Part shown: positions 36,031 to 45,719 of the stretch, in pieces
Layout: every line of letters begins with the position of its first letter
Position numbering within the stretch: position 1 is the stretch's first letter
Source: Flavobacterium sp. WV_118_3
Lineage (GTDB): Bacteria > Bacteroidota > Bacteroidia > Flavobacteriales > Flavobacteriaceae
DNA: 64,000 bases
Reading direction: 5' to 3'
NCBI RefSeq assembly: GCF_039778605.1
Contig: NZ_CP156060.1
Coordinates: 2,914,001 to 2,978,000, forward strand
The notes under the pieces: model-generated
The model's database searches: none
Told to the model about the DNA's origin: nothing
The model's input: only the letters and a program-made list of their open reading frames with translations
Program-made: the position numbers and the translations under genes

Positions 36031-37782
36031 ATGTACAGAAGTCATAATTGTGGAGCGTTACGCGCTTCCGATAGCAACAAAGAAGTTACTTTAGCCGGAT
36101 GGGTGCAAAAAACACGTGATAAAGGTTTTATGATATGGGTGGACTTACGCGACCGTTACGGAATTACACAATTAATTTTTGATGCCAACAGAACGAATCC
36201 GGAAGTTTTTGAAAAAGCAAAAACATTAGGTCGTGAATTTGTGGTTCAGGTAAAAGGAACCGTGATCGAGCGCGAATCCAAAAATCCAAATATGCCAACC
36301 GGTGATATCGAAATTTTGGTTAACGAACTAAATATATTGAATACCGCTTTAACACCTCCGTTTACGATCGAAGATGAAACCGATGGTGGTGAAGATATCC
36401 GTATGAAGTTCCGTTATCTGGATATTCGTCGTAATCCGGTAAAAAACAATTTATTGTTCCGTCATAAAGTAGCGCAGGAAGTACGTAACTACTTGTCGGC
36501 ACAAGACTTCTGTGAAGTGGAAACACCTTATTTAATTAAATCGACTCCGGAAGGTGCGCGCGATTTCGTAGTGCCATCCCGTATGAACGAAGGGCAGTTT
36601 TACGCTTTACCGCAATCGCCGCAAACTTTTAAACAATTGTTGATGGTAGGTGGTATGGATAAATATTTTCAGATCGTAAAATGTTTCCGTGACGAGGATT
36701 TAAGAGCCGACAGACAACCGGAATTTACACAGATTGACTGTGAAATGGCTTTCGTAGAACAGGAAGATATTCTGGATACTTTCGAAGGACTAACCCGTCA
36801 CTTATTAAAAGAAATAAAAGGTATCGAAGTAGACAAATTCCCACGAATGACCTACGATCATGCCATGAAAACCTACGGTAATGACAAACCGGATATCCGT
36901 TTCGGAATGGAATTTGGAGAATTGAACGACGTAGCACAACATAAAGAATTTGCCATATTTAACGCGGCCGAATTGGTAGTCGGTATCGCCGTTCCTGGTG
37001 CTGCAAACTATACCCGTAAAGAAATAGACAACCTGATTGACTGGGTAAAACGCCCACAAATTGGTGCATCCGGTATGGTTTATTGTAAATATGAAGCCGA
37101 CGGTTCTTTCAAATCATCGGTAGATAAATTCTACGATCAGGACGATTTGGCCAACTGGGCGAAAGCGACCAACGCCAACCCGGGTGACTTAATTTTAGTT
37201 TTATCCGGTCCGGCTCACAAAACCCGAACGCAGTTAAGTGCCTTACGTATGGAAGTAGCAACCCGTTTGGGATTGCGTAAATCCGATGAGTTCGCGCCGT
37301 TATGGGTAGTAGATTTCCCACTTTTGGAATGGGACGAAGAAAGCGAGCGTTTCCACGCGATGCACCACCCGTTTACCTCTCCAAAACCGGAAGACATGCA
37401 TTTACTGGACACCGATCCGGGTAAAGTGAGAGCCAACGCCTACGATATGGTATTGAACGGAAATGAAATTGGCGGCGGATCGATTCGTATCCACGATAAA
37501 GAAACACAAAAATTAATGTTCCAGCATTTAGGATTCTCCGATGAAGAGGCTAAAGCACAATTCGGCTTCCTGATGGACGCGTTCCAATATGGCGCGCCAC
37601 CACATGGTGGATTGGCTTTTGGTCTTGACCGACTGGTTTCAATTTTAGGCGGACAGGAAACGATTCGCGATTTTATTGCTTTCCCTAAAAACAATTCCGG
37701 TAGAGACGTAATGATTGATGCGCCTGCAGCGATCGACAACAAACAACTCGAAGAATTATCGATAAAATTAGACCTTAAATAA
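36031..37782 (+). CDS. aspS: Aspartyl-tRNA synthetase
   Basis: Charges tRNA-Asp with aspartate in the cytoplasm. The protein has the bacterial layout: an OB-fold anticodon-binding domain at residues 1-110 ([35 protein letters not shown]), class II catalytic motif 2 ([18 protein letters not shown]), a GAD-type insertion domain in the middle and motif 3 ([19 protein letters not shown]). At 583 residues it matches bacterial-type AspRS rather than the shorter archaeal form. Monocistronic, with a terminator right behind the gene. Confidence 0.97.
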   Translation: MYRSHNCGALRASDSNKEVTLAGWVQKTRDKGFMIWVDLRDRYGITQLIFDANRTNPEVFEKAKTLGREFVVQVKGTVIERESKNPNMPTGDIEILVNELNILNTALTPPFTIEDETDGGEDIRMKFRYLDIRRNPVKNNLLFRHKVAQEVRNYLSAQDFCEVETPYLIKSTPEGARDFVVPSRMNEGQFYALPQSPQTFKQLLMVGGMDKYFQIVKCFRDEDLRADRQPEFTQIDCEMAFVEQEDILDTFEGLTRHLLKEIKGIEVDKFPRMTYDHAMKTYGNDKPDIRFGMEFGELNDVAQHKEFAIFNAAELVVGIAVPGAANYTRKEIDNLIDWVKRPQIGASGMVYCKYEADGSFKSSVDKFYDQDDLANWAKATNANPGDLILVLSGPAHKTRTQLSALRMEVATRLGLRKSDEFAPLWVVDFPLLEWDEESERFHAMHHPFTSPKPEDMHLLDTDPGKVRANAYDMVLNGNEIGGGSIRIHDKETQKLMFQHLGFSDEEAKAQFGFLMDAFQYGAPPHGGLAFGLDRLVSILGGQETIRDFIAFPKNNSGRDVMIDAPAAIDNKQLEELSIKLDLK

Positions 37783-37788
37783 CACAGT

Positions 37789-37815
37789 AAAGCGGAGTAA
37801 CTTCCGCTTTTTTTT
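37789..37815 (+). terminator. Rho-independent terminator of aspS
   Basis: AAAGCGGA (37789-37796) pairs with TCCGCTTT (37803-37810) and is followed by a long T run. Confidence 0.9.
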
Positions 37816-37894
37816 ATCGATTTAAAAAAATATTAACACTAATTTAAAGTCCTCAAAATTTAAACATTTTTGTTTGTTTTTTTTCATCAAAAAC

Positions 37895-37924
37895 TTGCTT
37901 GTGTTAAAAAAAAGTATATCTTTG
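37895..37924 (+). promoter_or_regulatory. Promoter of the cold-shock gene
   Basis: TTG (37895-37897) and TATCTTTG (37917-37924) are exactly 19 bases apart. The predicted transcript start near 37930 leaves a short leader of about 25 bases before the ATG at 37956, so there is no long cold-shock-type 5' leader like that of E. coli cspA. Confidence 0.75.
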
Positions 37925-37955
37925 AGTATTATTAATTATTTTTTATTATTACACT

Positions 37956-38156
37956 ATGCGAACAGGCAAAGTAAAATTTTTTAATGAATCCAAAGGTTAT
38001 GGATTTATTACTGACGAAGAAACTGGAAAAGACATTTTCGTACACGCTACTGGAATTAAAGTTGAAACTTTAAACGAAGGTGACAAAGTTTCTTACGAAG
38101 AAGAAGACGGAAGAAAAGGTAAAGTAGCTGCTAAAGTAGTAGTTATCGAAGACTAA
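37956..38156 (+). CDS. Cold-shock domain protein (CspA family)
   Basis: This 66-residue single OB-fold protein binds single-stranded RNA and DNA and acts as an RNA chaperone. The RNA-binding motifs are both present: RNP1 as KGYGFI (residues 13-18) and RNP2 as DIFVHAT (residues 25-31). The starting sequence TGKVKFFNESKGYGFI is the standard form. It has a perfect-spacing promoter and its own terminator, so it is monocistronic. Confidence 0.96.
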   Translation: MRTGKVKFFNESKGYGFITDEETGKDIFVHATGIKVETLNEGDKVSYEEEDGRKGKVAAKVVVIED

Positions 38157-38190
38157 TATATATATTAATTTTTGGTTACCTAAATGGACT

Positions 38191-38218
38191 AAGCCGCTCG
38201 TAACCGAGCGGCTTTTTT
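38191..38218 (+). terminator. Rho-independent terminator of the cold-shock gene
   Basis: AAGCCGCTCG (38191-38200) pairs with CGAGCGGCTT (38205-38214) around a TAAC loop, followed by a T run. Confidence 0.92.
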
Positions 38219-38330
38219 ATATTTTCACTTTCCCTAAAAATAGTTCCTTAAAATTTTGTTATTTATATTTAGTCTAAATATGTTTTGCATTTATGGCAGA
38301 AAACAACGGCAAATTGATTAAAAAATTAGG

Positions 38331-38360
38331 TTGCTTATCCCGTTTAGGAGTGTATATTTG
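38331..38360 (+). promoter_or_regulatory. Promoter of the nuo operon
   Basis: TTG (38331-38333) and TATATTTG (38353-38360) are exactly 19 bases apart, with the nuoA ATG 33 bases downstream. This is the best match to the Bacteroidota promoter in the window. Confidence 0.8.
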
Positions 38361-38393
38361 TGAATTATTTCCAGAATTAAGAGAACTAAAATC

Positions 38394-38759
38394 ATGCAAA
38401 CAAATCAAATTGATTACATTCCAATAGTGATGCAATCACTACTAGCTATCGGGTTTGTGGTTACAACGATCATAATTTCAGGGCTATTAGGTCCTAAAAG
38501 ACACTCTCAAAACAAGGACAAAAACTTCGAGTGCGGTATCGAATCTGTAGGAAACGCCCGTATTCCTTTCTCCGTTAAATACTTTTTAGTCGCCATATTA
38601 TTTGTTCTTTTTGATGTTGAAGTAATCTTCATGTATCCTTGGGCTGTGAATTTCAAAGCCATGGGTGTGGAAGGTTTTATGAAAATGGGTATTTTCATGA
38701 CACTTCTTGTCGTAGGTTTCTTCTACGTAATCAAGAAGAAAGGATTGGAATGGGAATAA
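38394..38759 (+). CDS. nuoA: NADH-quinone oxidoreductase subunit A
   Basis: A small membrane subunit of complex I with three predicted membrane helices. The conserved FECGIESVGNARIPFSVKYF (residues 43-62), with its Cys and Glu, is the NuoA signature; the loop containing it lies close to the quinone site, and LFDVEVIFMYPWAV follows. 121 residues is the usual length. It is the first of 14 genes in the nuo operon. Confidence 0.95.
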   Translation: MQTNQIDYIPIVMQSLLAIGFVVTTIIISGLLGPKRHSQNKDKNFECGIESVGNARIPFSVKYFLVAILFVLFDVEVIFMYPWAVNFKAMGVEGFMKMGIFMTLLVVGFFYVIKKKGLEWE

Positions 38760-38823
38760 AGAATTCAGAATTTTAATCTGTCTCAAAACACTTGGGATAC
38801 TTAAAGTTTAAAATAATAAAACG

Positions 38824-39375
38824 ATGAGTGATACTTCAAAATATAATACGGTAGACGCACCGGAAGGATATGCCGGTGAAGGTTTCTTTGCTACCAAATT
38901 GGATTCCGTTGTCGGATTAGCCAGAGCCAATTCGCTATGGCCTTTGCCTTTTGCAACTTCTTGCTGTGGTATTGAATTTATGGCTACTATGGCCGCTCAC
39001 TACGATGTGGCACGTTTCGGATCGGAACGGATGAGTTTCTCACCACGACAAGCCGATATGCTTTTGGTTATGGGTACAATCGCTAAAAAAATGGCGCCTA
39101 TCTTACGTCAGGTATACGAGCAAATGTCCGAACCAAAATGGGTAATTGCCGTGGGTGCCTGCGCTTCATCCGGTGGTGTATTCGATACGTATTCCGTACT
39201 TCAGGGAATCGACAAAGTAATCCCGGTTGACGTATATGTTCCCGGATGTCCACCAAGACCGGAACAAATTCTGGATGGTATTATGCGACTACAGGAAATC
39301 GTTAAGAATGAATCCGTTAGACGAAGAAGTTCCGACGAATATAAAGATTTATTAGGTTCTTATAACATCAAGTAA
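38824..39375 (+). CDS. nuoB: NADH-quinone oxidoreductase subunit B
   Basis: Carries iron-sulfur cluster N2, the last carrier before quinone, in the peripheral arm. The cysteine ligands are visible: ATSCCGIEF (two adjacent cysteines), VGACASSGG and PGCPPRP. At 183 residues it is complete. The gene starts 64 bases after nuoA and is followed by nuoC after a single base, so coupling to nuoC is tight. Confidence 0.97.
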   Translation: MSDTSKYNTVDAPEGYAGEGFFATKLDSVVGLARANSLWPLPFATSCCGIEFMATMAAHYDVARFGSERMSFSPRQADMLLVMGTIAKKMAPILRQVYEQMSEPKWVIAVGACASSGGVFDTYSVLQGIDKVIPVDVYVPGCPPRPEQILDGIMRLQEIVKNESVRRRSSDEYKDLLGSYNIK

Positions 39376-39376
39376 A

Positions 39377-39898
39377 ATGGCTTTAGAAACCTCCGTAATA
39401 CAGAATAAACTTATTGAAAACTTCGGTTTAAAAGTATCCGATTTCTTTCAACAACATGATATTTTCACATTTGAAGTAGCATCAGACTCTATCGTAGAAG
39501 TTATGAAATTTCTTAGAGATGATGCTACTTTACGTTTTAATTTCCTAACCGATTTGTGTGGTATTCATTACCCGGATTACGAAAAAGAACGCCAGTTTGC
39601 CGTGGTATACCACATGCACAACTGGATGGACAACGTTCGTATCCGTATCAAATGCTATTTGGATGGCGATAAACCGGAAATCGATTCGGTTACCGGACTA
39701 TTCCTGAGTTCCAACTGGCAGGAAAGAGAAACCTATGATTTTTACGGGATTATTTTCAAAGGCCATCCGCAATTGAAACGTATCCTGAATATGGATGAAA
39801 TGACGTCGTTCCCGCTACGAAAAGAATTCCCTATGGAAGACAGCGGACGTACCGATAAAGACGACCGATTCTTCGGTAGAACATCCCAAAATTGCTAA
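39377..39898 (+). CDS. nuoC: NADH-quinone oxidoreductase subunit C
   Basis: The 30-kDa-type subunit of the peripheral arm. The signature YDFYGIIFKGHPQLKRILNM lies at residues about 116-135, followed by FPLRKEFPMED. It is separate from nuoD, as in most bacteria other than the enterobacterial NuoCD fusion. 173 residues. Confidence 0.93.
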   Translation: MALETSVIQNKLIENFGLKVSDFFQQHDIFTFEVASDSIVEVMKFLRDDATLRFNFLTDLCGIHYPDYEKERQFAVVYHMHNWMDNVRIRIKCYLDGDKPEIDSVTGLFLSSNWQERETYDFYGIIFKGHPQLKRILNMDEMTSFPLRKEFPMEDSGRTDKDDRFFGRTSQNC

Positions 39899-39930
39899 TA
39901 GTAACCTGAAAAAAATATTTTACAGCTAAA

Positions 39931-41166
39931 ATGTCAGATCTATTATTATCACCGGAACACCGATATGCGAAAGAAATCGAAAAGAGACGCAATGAAGACG
40001 GCAGCGAACTTTCCATATTAAACCTGGGGCCAACGCACCCGGCCACACACGGTATTTTCCAAAATATCCTCCTGATGGACGGAGAACGGATTCTGGACGG
40101 TGAAGGAACCGTGGGTTATATCCACCGTGCTTTCGAAAAAATTGCCGAAAACAGACCGTTCTACCAGATTACGGTTTTAACCGATCGTATGAACTATTGC
40201 TCCGCTCCTATTAATAATATGGGTTGGTGGATGACGTTGGAAAAAGCGCTTGGAATTGAAGTTCCAAAACGCGTACAATACCTTCGTGTTATTATAATGG
40301 AGTTAGCCCGTATTGCCGATCATATTATCTGTAGTTCGGTTATGGGTGTGGATACCGGAGCCTTAACCGGTTTCTTATATGTATTCCAGTTCCGTGAAAA
40401 AATCTATGAAATTTACGAAGAAATCTGCGGCGCCCGTTTAACAACAAACATGGGCCGTATCGGAGGTTTTGAAAGAGAATGGAGTCCGGAAGCTTTTAAA
40501 AAGATCGATGCCTTTTTGGAAGAGTTCCCTCCTATATGGAAGGAGTTTGAAAACCTGCTAACCCGTAACCGTATCTTTATGGATCGTACGATCGGGGTTG
40601 GAGCTATTTCTGCCGAAAAAGCGATTAGCTATGGTTTTACCGGTCCTAACCTGCGTGCTGCCGGTGTCGACTATGACGTTCGTGTCATGCAACCGTACAG
40701 TTCCTACGAAGATTTTGAATTTAATATCCCTGTAGGACAACACGGTGATACCTACGATCGTTTTTGCGTGCGTAATGCCGAGGTATGGGAAAGTTTAAGC
40801 ATTATCCGTCAGGCATTGGCAAAACTTCCGGAAGGACCTTTCCACGCCGATGTTCCGGATTATTACCTGCCTCCAAAAGACGAAGTATACCACAATATGG
40901 AAGCCCTTATCTACCACTTTAAAATTGTGATGGGGGAAGTTCCGGTTCCGTTAACCGAAGTATACCATCCGGTAGAAGGCGGTAACGGAGAAGTTGGTTT
41001 CTATTTGATCACCGACGGTAGCCGAACACCGTATCGTTTGCATTTCAGAAGACCTTGTTTTATCTATTATCAGGCGTATAACGATATGGTGAGAGGACAA
41101 ATGCTTTCGGATGCTATCGCAACTTTGTCAAGTCTTAACGTAATTGCAGGTGAATTAGACGCATAA
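39931..41166 (+). CDS. nuoD: NADH-quinone oxidoreductase subunit D
   Basis: The 49-kDa-type subunit that builds the quinone-binding site together with NuoB. The family signature LNLGPTHPATHGIFQNILLM is at the N-terminus (residues 30-49), followed by RAFEKIAENRPFYQI and SDRMNYCS-like TDRMNYCSAPINN. 411 residues, complete. The C-terminus ends DAIATLSSLNVIAGELDA, with the conserved acidic residue at the end. Starts 32 bases after nuoC. Confidence 0.97.
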   Translation: MSDLLLSPEHRYAKEIEKRRNEDGSELSILNLGPTHPATHGIFQNILLMDGERILDGEGTVGYIHRAFEKIAENRPFYQITVLTDRMNYCSAPINNMGWWMTLEKALGIEVPKRVQYLRVIIMELARIADHIICSSVMGVDTGALTGFLYVFQFREKIYEIYEEICGARLTTNMGRIGGFEREWSPEAFKKIDAFLEEFPPIWKEFENLLTRNRIFMDRTIGVGAISAEKAISYGFTGPNLRAAGVDYDVRVMQPYSSYEDFEFNIPVGQHGDTYDRFCVRNAEVWESLSIIRQALAKLPEGPFHADVPDYYLPPKDEVYHNMEALIYHFKIVMGEVPVPLTEVYHPVEGGNGEVGFYLITDGSRTPYRLHFRRPCFIYYQAYNDMVRGQMLSDAIATLSSLNVIAGELDA

Positions 41167-41171
41167 GGATT

Positions 41172-41702
41172 ATGGAAAATACACAGTATAAACAAGAAAT
41201 AAATATCACGCCGGAACTGATGACCCGTATTAACGAGTTGATCAGCCATTATCCGGACGACAAAAGAAAATCAGCTTTATTGCCGGTATTACACGAAGTA
41301 CAGGATGCACACGAAAACTGGTTGAGTTATCCGTTAATGGATAAAGTAGCCGAAATCTTAAACATCCAACCGATTGAAGTATACGAGGTCGTATCATTTT
41401 ATACAATGTACAACCAGAAACCAATCGGAAAATACATGTTCGAGTTTTGCCGTACTTCCTGTTGTGCCGTTCGCGGTGCCGAAGATCTGATGGATTATAC
41501 CTGCGAAAAACTGAGTATCAAAGAAGGAGAAACCACTCCGGACGGTATGTTTACCGTTGTGGGTGTGGAATGCCTTGGCGCTTGCGGATATGCTCCGATG
41601 ATGCAAATTGGTGATTTCTACAAAGAACACCTGACCAAAGAAAAGGTGGATACCATCATCGCGGAATGCAGAGAAGGAAAAATCAACTTACACGATAAAT
41701 AA
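41172..41702 (+). CDS. nuoE: NADH-quinone oxidoreductase subunit E
   Basis: The 24-kDa-type subunit with the N1a [2Fe-2S] cluster. Its four cysteines appear as CRTSCCAV and, further on, VECLGACGYAPM. Length 176 residues. It works with NuoF in the NADH-oxidising module at the tip of the peripheral arm. Only five bases separate it from nuoD and four from nuoF. Confidence 0.95.
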   Translation: MENTQYKQEINITPELMTRINELISHYPDDKRKSALLPVLHEVQDAHENWLSYPLMDKVAEILNIQPIEVYEVVSFYTMYNQKPIGKYMFEFCRTSCCAVRGAEDLMDYTCEKLSIKEGETTPDGMFTVVGVECLGACGYAPMMQIGDFYKEHLTKEKVDTIIAECREGKINLHDK

Positions 41703-41706
41703 TACC

Positions 41707-43074
41707 ATGGGAAGAAAGATATTATTAGACAAGATAAATATTCCAGGTATCAAAACCTACGAAGTGTACCGCCAGAACGGGGGTTATGCTTCTGTTGAAA
41801 AAGCACTGAAAACATTAACTCCAGACGAAGTAACCGAAGAAGTAAAAACTTCCGGATTGCGTGGTCGTGGTGGAGCGGGTTTCCCCGTGGGACTAAAATG
41901 GAGTTTTATCGATAAAAAATCGGGTAAACCAAGACACCTGGTTTGTAATGCCGACGAATCGGAACCGGGTACTTTTAAAGACCGTTTCCTAATGGAATAT
42001 ATCCCACACTTATTAATTGAAGGTATGATCACATCCAGCTATGCGTTGGGTGCGAATTTATCCTATATCTATATTCGTGGGGAATATATGTGGGTATTTA
42101 AAATCCTGGAAAGAGCCATCAAAGAAGCCTATGCGGCCGGATGGTTAGGAAAAAACATCTTAGGAACCGATTTCTCTCTTGACCTTCATGTACATTGTGG
42201 TGCCGGAGCCTATATCTGTGGTGAGGAAACCGCTTTGATCGAGTCATTGGAAGGAAAAAGAGGAAACCCACGAATCAAACCACCATTCCCGGCGGTTAGT
42301 GGTTTATGGGCCAATCCTACTGTAGTAAACAACGTAGAATCCATTGCAACTGTGCCATGGATCGTTAATAATTCCGGAGCAGATTATGCCGCTATCGGAA
42401 TCGGACGTTCTACAGGAACCAAATTGATTTCGGCTTCCGGACATATCAAAAACCCGGGTGTTTACGAAATCGAATTGGGATTAAGCGTGGAGGAATTTAT
42501 GAATTCCGACGAGTATTTAGGAGGTATGATGAACGACAGACCGCTTAAAGCTTTGGTTCCGGGAGGTTCTTCCGTGCCAATTTTACCGGCGCATTTAATC
42601 TATAAAACTGCAAACGGAGACGATCGTTTAATGTCGTACGAATCGTTGAGCGACGGTGGTTTTGCTACCGGTTCCATGTTGGGTTCCGGCGGGTTTATTG
42701 TCTATAACGACACCACTTGTATCGTACGAAATACCTGGAATTTTTCCCGTTTCTACCACCACGAAAGCTGCGGACAGTGTTCGCCATGTCGTGAAGGTAC
42801 CGGATGGTTGGAAAAAGTATTACACCGAATCGAACACGGTCATGGACGTATGGAAGATATCGACCTGCTTTGGGATATTCAGAGCAAAATCGAAGGAAAC
42901 ACCATCTGTCCGTTGGGTGATGCCGCTGCATGGCCGGTGGCTGCCGCAATTCGTCACTTCAGAGACGAGTTCGAATACCACGTTCGTTTCCCGGAAAAGA
43001 TCAAAAACAGAGATCACTTTGTGGAAGAACCTTTCGAAAAGGTACGCCACTTAATTGCAAAACAAACAGTATAA
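41707..43074 (+). CDS. nuoF: NADH-quinone oxidoreductase subunit F (FMN/NADH-binding)
   Basis: The 51-kDa-type subunit that binds NADH, FMN and the N3 [4Fe-4S] cluster. GLRGRGGAGFPVGLKW (residues about 50-65) is the NADH/FMN glycine-rich loop. The cluster cysteines are in ESCGQCSPCREGTGWLEKVL and later NTICPLGDAAAWPV. 455 residues, complete. The presence of an intact NuoF shows this is a true NADH-oxidising complex I. Confidence 0.97.
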   Translation: MGRKILLDKINIPGIKTYEVYRQNGGYASVEKALKTLTPDEVTEEVKTSGLRGRGGAGFPVGLKWSFIDKKSGKPRHLVCNADESEPGTFKDRFLMEYIPHLLIEGMITSSYALGANLSYIYIRGEYMWVFKILERAIKEAYAAGWLGKNILGTDFSLDLHVHCGAGAYICGEETALIESLEGKRGNPRIKPPFPAVSGLWANPTVVNNVESIATVPWIVNNSGADYAAIGIGRSTGTKLISASGHIKNPGVYEIELGLSVEEFMNSDEYLGGMMNDRPLKALVPGGSSVPILPAHLIYKTANGDDRLMSYESLSDGGFATGSMLGSGGFIVYNDTTCIVRNTWNFSRFYHHESCGQCSPCREGTGWLEKVLHRIEHGHGRMEDIDLLWDIQSKIEGNTICPLGDAAAWPVAAAIRHFRDEFEYHVRFPEKIKNRDHFVEEPFEKVRHLIAKQTV

Positions 43075-43090
43075 AGTCAAGAATCGCACT

Positions 43091-44119
43091 ATGAAAGTTA
43101 CTATAGACGGTCACGAAATAGAAGTAGAACCAGGAACCACTATCCTGCAGGCTGCCCGAATGATTGGAGGAGAATCCGTTCCGCCGGCAATGTGTTATTA
43201 CTCCAAATTAAAAGGAAGCGGAGGAAAATGCCGTTGCTGTTTAGTAGAAGTTTCCAAAGGTAGTGATGCCAACCCTACGCCAATGCCGAAATTGATGGCA
43301 TCGTGCGTAACTGGTGTTATGGACGGTATGGAAGTAAAAAGTATCTCTTCGCCAAGAGTTCAGGAAGCGCGTAAATCGGTTACCGAATTCCTGTTAATCA
43401 ATCACCCGCTGGATTGTCCGGTTTGTGATCAGGCTGGTGAATGTGATCTGCAAAACCTAAGCTTTAACCACGGAAAATCCGAAACCCGTTTTATCGAAGA
43501 GAAAAGAACCTTCGAACCGGAAAACATCGGTGACAATATTCAGTTACATATGAACCGTTGCATCCTGTGCTACCGTTGTGTGATGACAGCCGATCAGTTA
43601 ACCGACGGACGTGTACACGGTGTTATAAACCGCGGAGATCATTCGCAAATTTCAACCTGTATATCCAAAGCGATCGATAATGAATTCTCCGGAAATATGA
43701 TCGACGTATGTCCGGTTGGTGCTTTAACCGATAAAACTTTCCGTTTTAAATCGAGAGTTTGGTTTAACAAACCATTCAATGCGCATAGAGACTGTGATAA
43801 ATGTTGTGGAAAAACAACCGTTTGGATGTTCGGAAACGAAATTCAGCGTGTAACAGCCCGTAAAGACGAATACCACGAAGTGGAAGAGTTTATCTGTAAC
43901 AGCTGTCGTTTTGACCATAAAGATGTAAAAGACTGGGTAATCGAAGGACCTCGTAAATTCGAGAAATTCTCCGTAATCAACCAGAACAACTACACCCGTA
44001 AACTGGACAAAGTAACGATCGAAACCGAAAACCAAATCCTTTTAGGTCGTGATCAGGACAGAAAGAAAATCAGTATGGTGGAAGTTCCGCTTAAGAACAC
44101 CGAAAATTCTAAATCATAA
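43091..44119 (+). CDS. nuoG: NADH-quinone oxidoreductase subunit G, short form
   Basis: The start at 43091 (MKVTIDGHEIEVEPG) is chosen over the in-frame 43055, which would overlap nuoF by 20 bases. The protein holds the N1b ligands (MCYYSKLKGSGGKCRCCLVE), the next cluster (HPLDCPVCDQAGECDLQ) and the N4/N5-type CILCYRCVM region. It ends at 342 residues, soon after a vestigial CDKCCGKTTVW part, so it lacks the large molybdopterin-type domain of the 900-residue E. coli NuoG. I believe this short form is normal in Flavobacteria rather than a truncation; nothing after the stop resembles the missing part. Confidence 0.92.
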   Translation: MKVTIDGHEIEVEPGTTILQAARMIGGESVPPAMCYYSKLKGSGGKCRCCLVEVSKGSDANPTPMPKLMASCVTGVMDGMEVKSISSPRVQEARKSVTEFLLINHPLDCPVCDQAGECDLQNLSFNHGKSETRFIEEKRTFEPENIGDNIQLHMNRCILCYRCVMTADQLTDGRVHGVINRGDHSQISTCISKAIDNEFSGNMIDVCPVGALTDKTFRFKSRVWFNKPFNAHRDCDKCCGKTTVWMFGNEIQRVTARKDEYHEVEEFICNSCRFDHKDVKDWVIEGPRKFEKFSVINQNNYTRKLDKVTIETENQILLGRDQDRKKISMVEVPLKNTENSKS

Positions 44120-44125
44120 TACGCC

Positions 44126-45157
44126 ATGGAGAGTACGATAATTATAGAAAAAAGTGTCATTATTATTGCGGTTTTCGCTTTAACCATGCTAATGGCCATG
44201 TATTCTACTTTGGCCGAACGTAAAATCGCGGCCTGGCTTCAGGATCGTGTCGGACCCAACCGTGCCGGTAAAGGAGGAATCCTGCAACCGCTTGCCGATG
44301 GTCTGAAATTGTTTTCAAAAGAAGAATTCTTACCGAATACCCCCAATAAATTCCTGTTTGTAATCGGACCTGCCATTTCGATGAGTATGGCATTAATTAC
44401 AAGTGCGGTGATTCCATGGGGTGACAAATTACATTTATTCGGACGTGATATTATCCTTCAGGCTACCGATATCGACGTAGCGATGCTGTTTATCTTCGGC
44501 GTTTTGTCGGTGAGTGTATACGGTATTATGATTGGTGGATGGGCGTCCAACAATAAATTCTCCCTGATGAGTGCTATGCGTGCCGGATCACAAATGATCT
44601 CGTACGAGGTAGCAATGGGACTGGCAATCATCGCTTTGGTGATGATGTCCGGAACGTTGAGTTTACGCGAAATCGCAGCGCAACAATCCGGTATGAACTG
44701 GAATATTTTTTACCAGCCGCTTGGATTCCTGATCTTTTTAGTGTGTTCTTTTGCCGAAACCAACAGAACACCATTTGACCTTGCCGAGTGTGAGGCCGAG
44801 TTGATCGGTGGTTACCATACGGAATATTCGTCTATGAAAATGGGATTCTATTTATTCGCCGAATACGCGAGTATGTTTATCTCATCAACGATTTTGGCCG
44901 TATTGTATTTCGGAGCGTACAACTACCCTGGAATGGATTGGGCAGTTGAAAACTGGGGCGTAAACATCGCGAACGTTATCGGAATGGTGGTTCTTTTTGC
45001 CAAAATCTGTTTCTTCATCTTCTTTTATATGTGGATCCGATGGACCATACCGCGTTTCCGTTACGATCAGTTGATGAATTTGGGATGGAAGATGTTAATT
45101 CCACTTGCCATTGTAAACATTGTTATAACGGGAGCAGTAATCTTACTTTTCCAATAA
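44126..45157 (+). CDS. nuoH: NADH-quinone oxidoreductase subunit H
   Basis: The membrane subunit at the junction with the peripheral arm, forming part of the quinone channel. It has about eight membrane segments, the signature AERKIAAWLQDRVGPNRAGK, and the conserved ETNRTPFDLAECEAELIGGY with its acidic residues. 343 residues. The 45031 frame that overlaps its end is an unsupported upstream extension of nuoI. Confidence 0.96.
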   Translation: MESTIIIEKSVIIIAVFALTMLMAMYSTLAERKIAAWLQDRVGPNRAGKGGILQPLADGLKLFSKEEFLPNTPNKFLFVIGPAISMSMALITSAVIPWGDKLHLFGRDIILQATDIDVAMLFIFGVLSVSVYGIMIGGWASNNKFSLMSAMRAGSQMISYEVAMGLAIIALVMMSGTLSLREIAAQQSGMNWNIFYQPLGFLIFLVCSFAETNRTPFDLAECEAELIGGYHTEYSSMKMGFYLFAEYASMFISSTILAVLYFGAYNYPGMDWAVENWGVNIANVIGMVVLFAKICFFIFFYMWIRWTIPRFRYDQLMNLGWKMLIPLAIVNIVITGAVILLFQ

Positions 45158-45171
45158 TAAAATATACCGAA

Positions 45172-45717
45172 ATGTCATTAGATACAGTTTCATTATCAGG
45201 AAGAAAAAAAGAGGTTTCCAACAAAAAGATGACTTTTTGGGAAAGCCTTTACCTGGTTGCGATCGCTAAAGGTTTAGTTATTACGATCCGCCACTTGTTT
45301 AAACGAAAAGTTACCATTAAATATCCGGAACAAAAACGGGAATTTAGCCCGGTATACCGTGGTCAGCATATGTTAATGCGCGATGACGAAGGTCGTGAGC
45401 GTTGTACTGCCTGCGGACTTTGTGCGCTTTCCTGTCCGGCGGAGGCAATCACCATGAAAGCCGAAGAGCGTAAACCGGAAGAAAAACATTTATACCGCGA
45501 AGAAAAATACGCTTCGATCTACGAAATCAATATGTTGCGTTGTATTTTCTGCGGATTATGTGAAGAAGCATGTCCGAAACAAGCGATTTACCTTACTAAA
45601 TCAAAGGTTATCGTGAAATCGAACAGCCACCGTGAAGATTTTATCTACGGAAAAGACAAATTGGTCATGCCATTGGAAATGGCCATCCAAAATACTAACC
45701 AGAATAAGGCAAGTTAA
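45172..45717 (+). CDS. nuoI: NADH-quinone oxidoreductase subunit I
   Basis: The frame is open from 45031, but the ATG at 45172 (MSLDTVSLSGRKKEV) starts 14 bases after nuoH and is the natural start. Two ferredoxin-type [4Fe-4S] motifs carry clusters N6a and N6b: CTACGLCALSCPAEAI and CIFCGLCEEACPKQAI. 181 residues. Lies in the peripheral arm next to NuoB and ends 2 bases before nuoJ. Confidence 0.95.
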   Translation: MSLDTVSLSGRKKEVSNKKMTFWESLYLVAIAKGLVITIRHLFKRKVTIKYPEQKREFSPVYRGQHMLMRDDEGRERCTACGLCALSCPAEAITMKAEERKPEEKHLYREEKYASIYEINMLRCIFCGLCEEACPKQAIYLTKSKVIVKSNSHREDFIYGKDKLVMPLEMAIQNTNQNKAS

Positions 45718-45719
45718 TT

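Noticed and set aside
38293..38427. 44-codon frame (MAENNGKLIKKLGCLSRLGV...) before nuoA
   Set aside because: It spans the nuo promoter and overlaps the nuoA start, so it would not be transcribed whole.
43055..43090. N-terminal extension of nuoG
   Set aside because: It overlaps the end of nuoF; the [2Fe-2S] domain starts right at the ATG at 43091.
45031..45171. N-terminal extension of nuoI
   Set aside because: It overlaps nuoH heavily; NuoI normally starts near the ATG at 45172.
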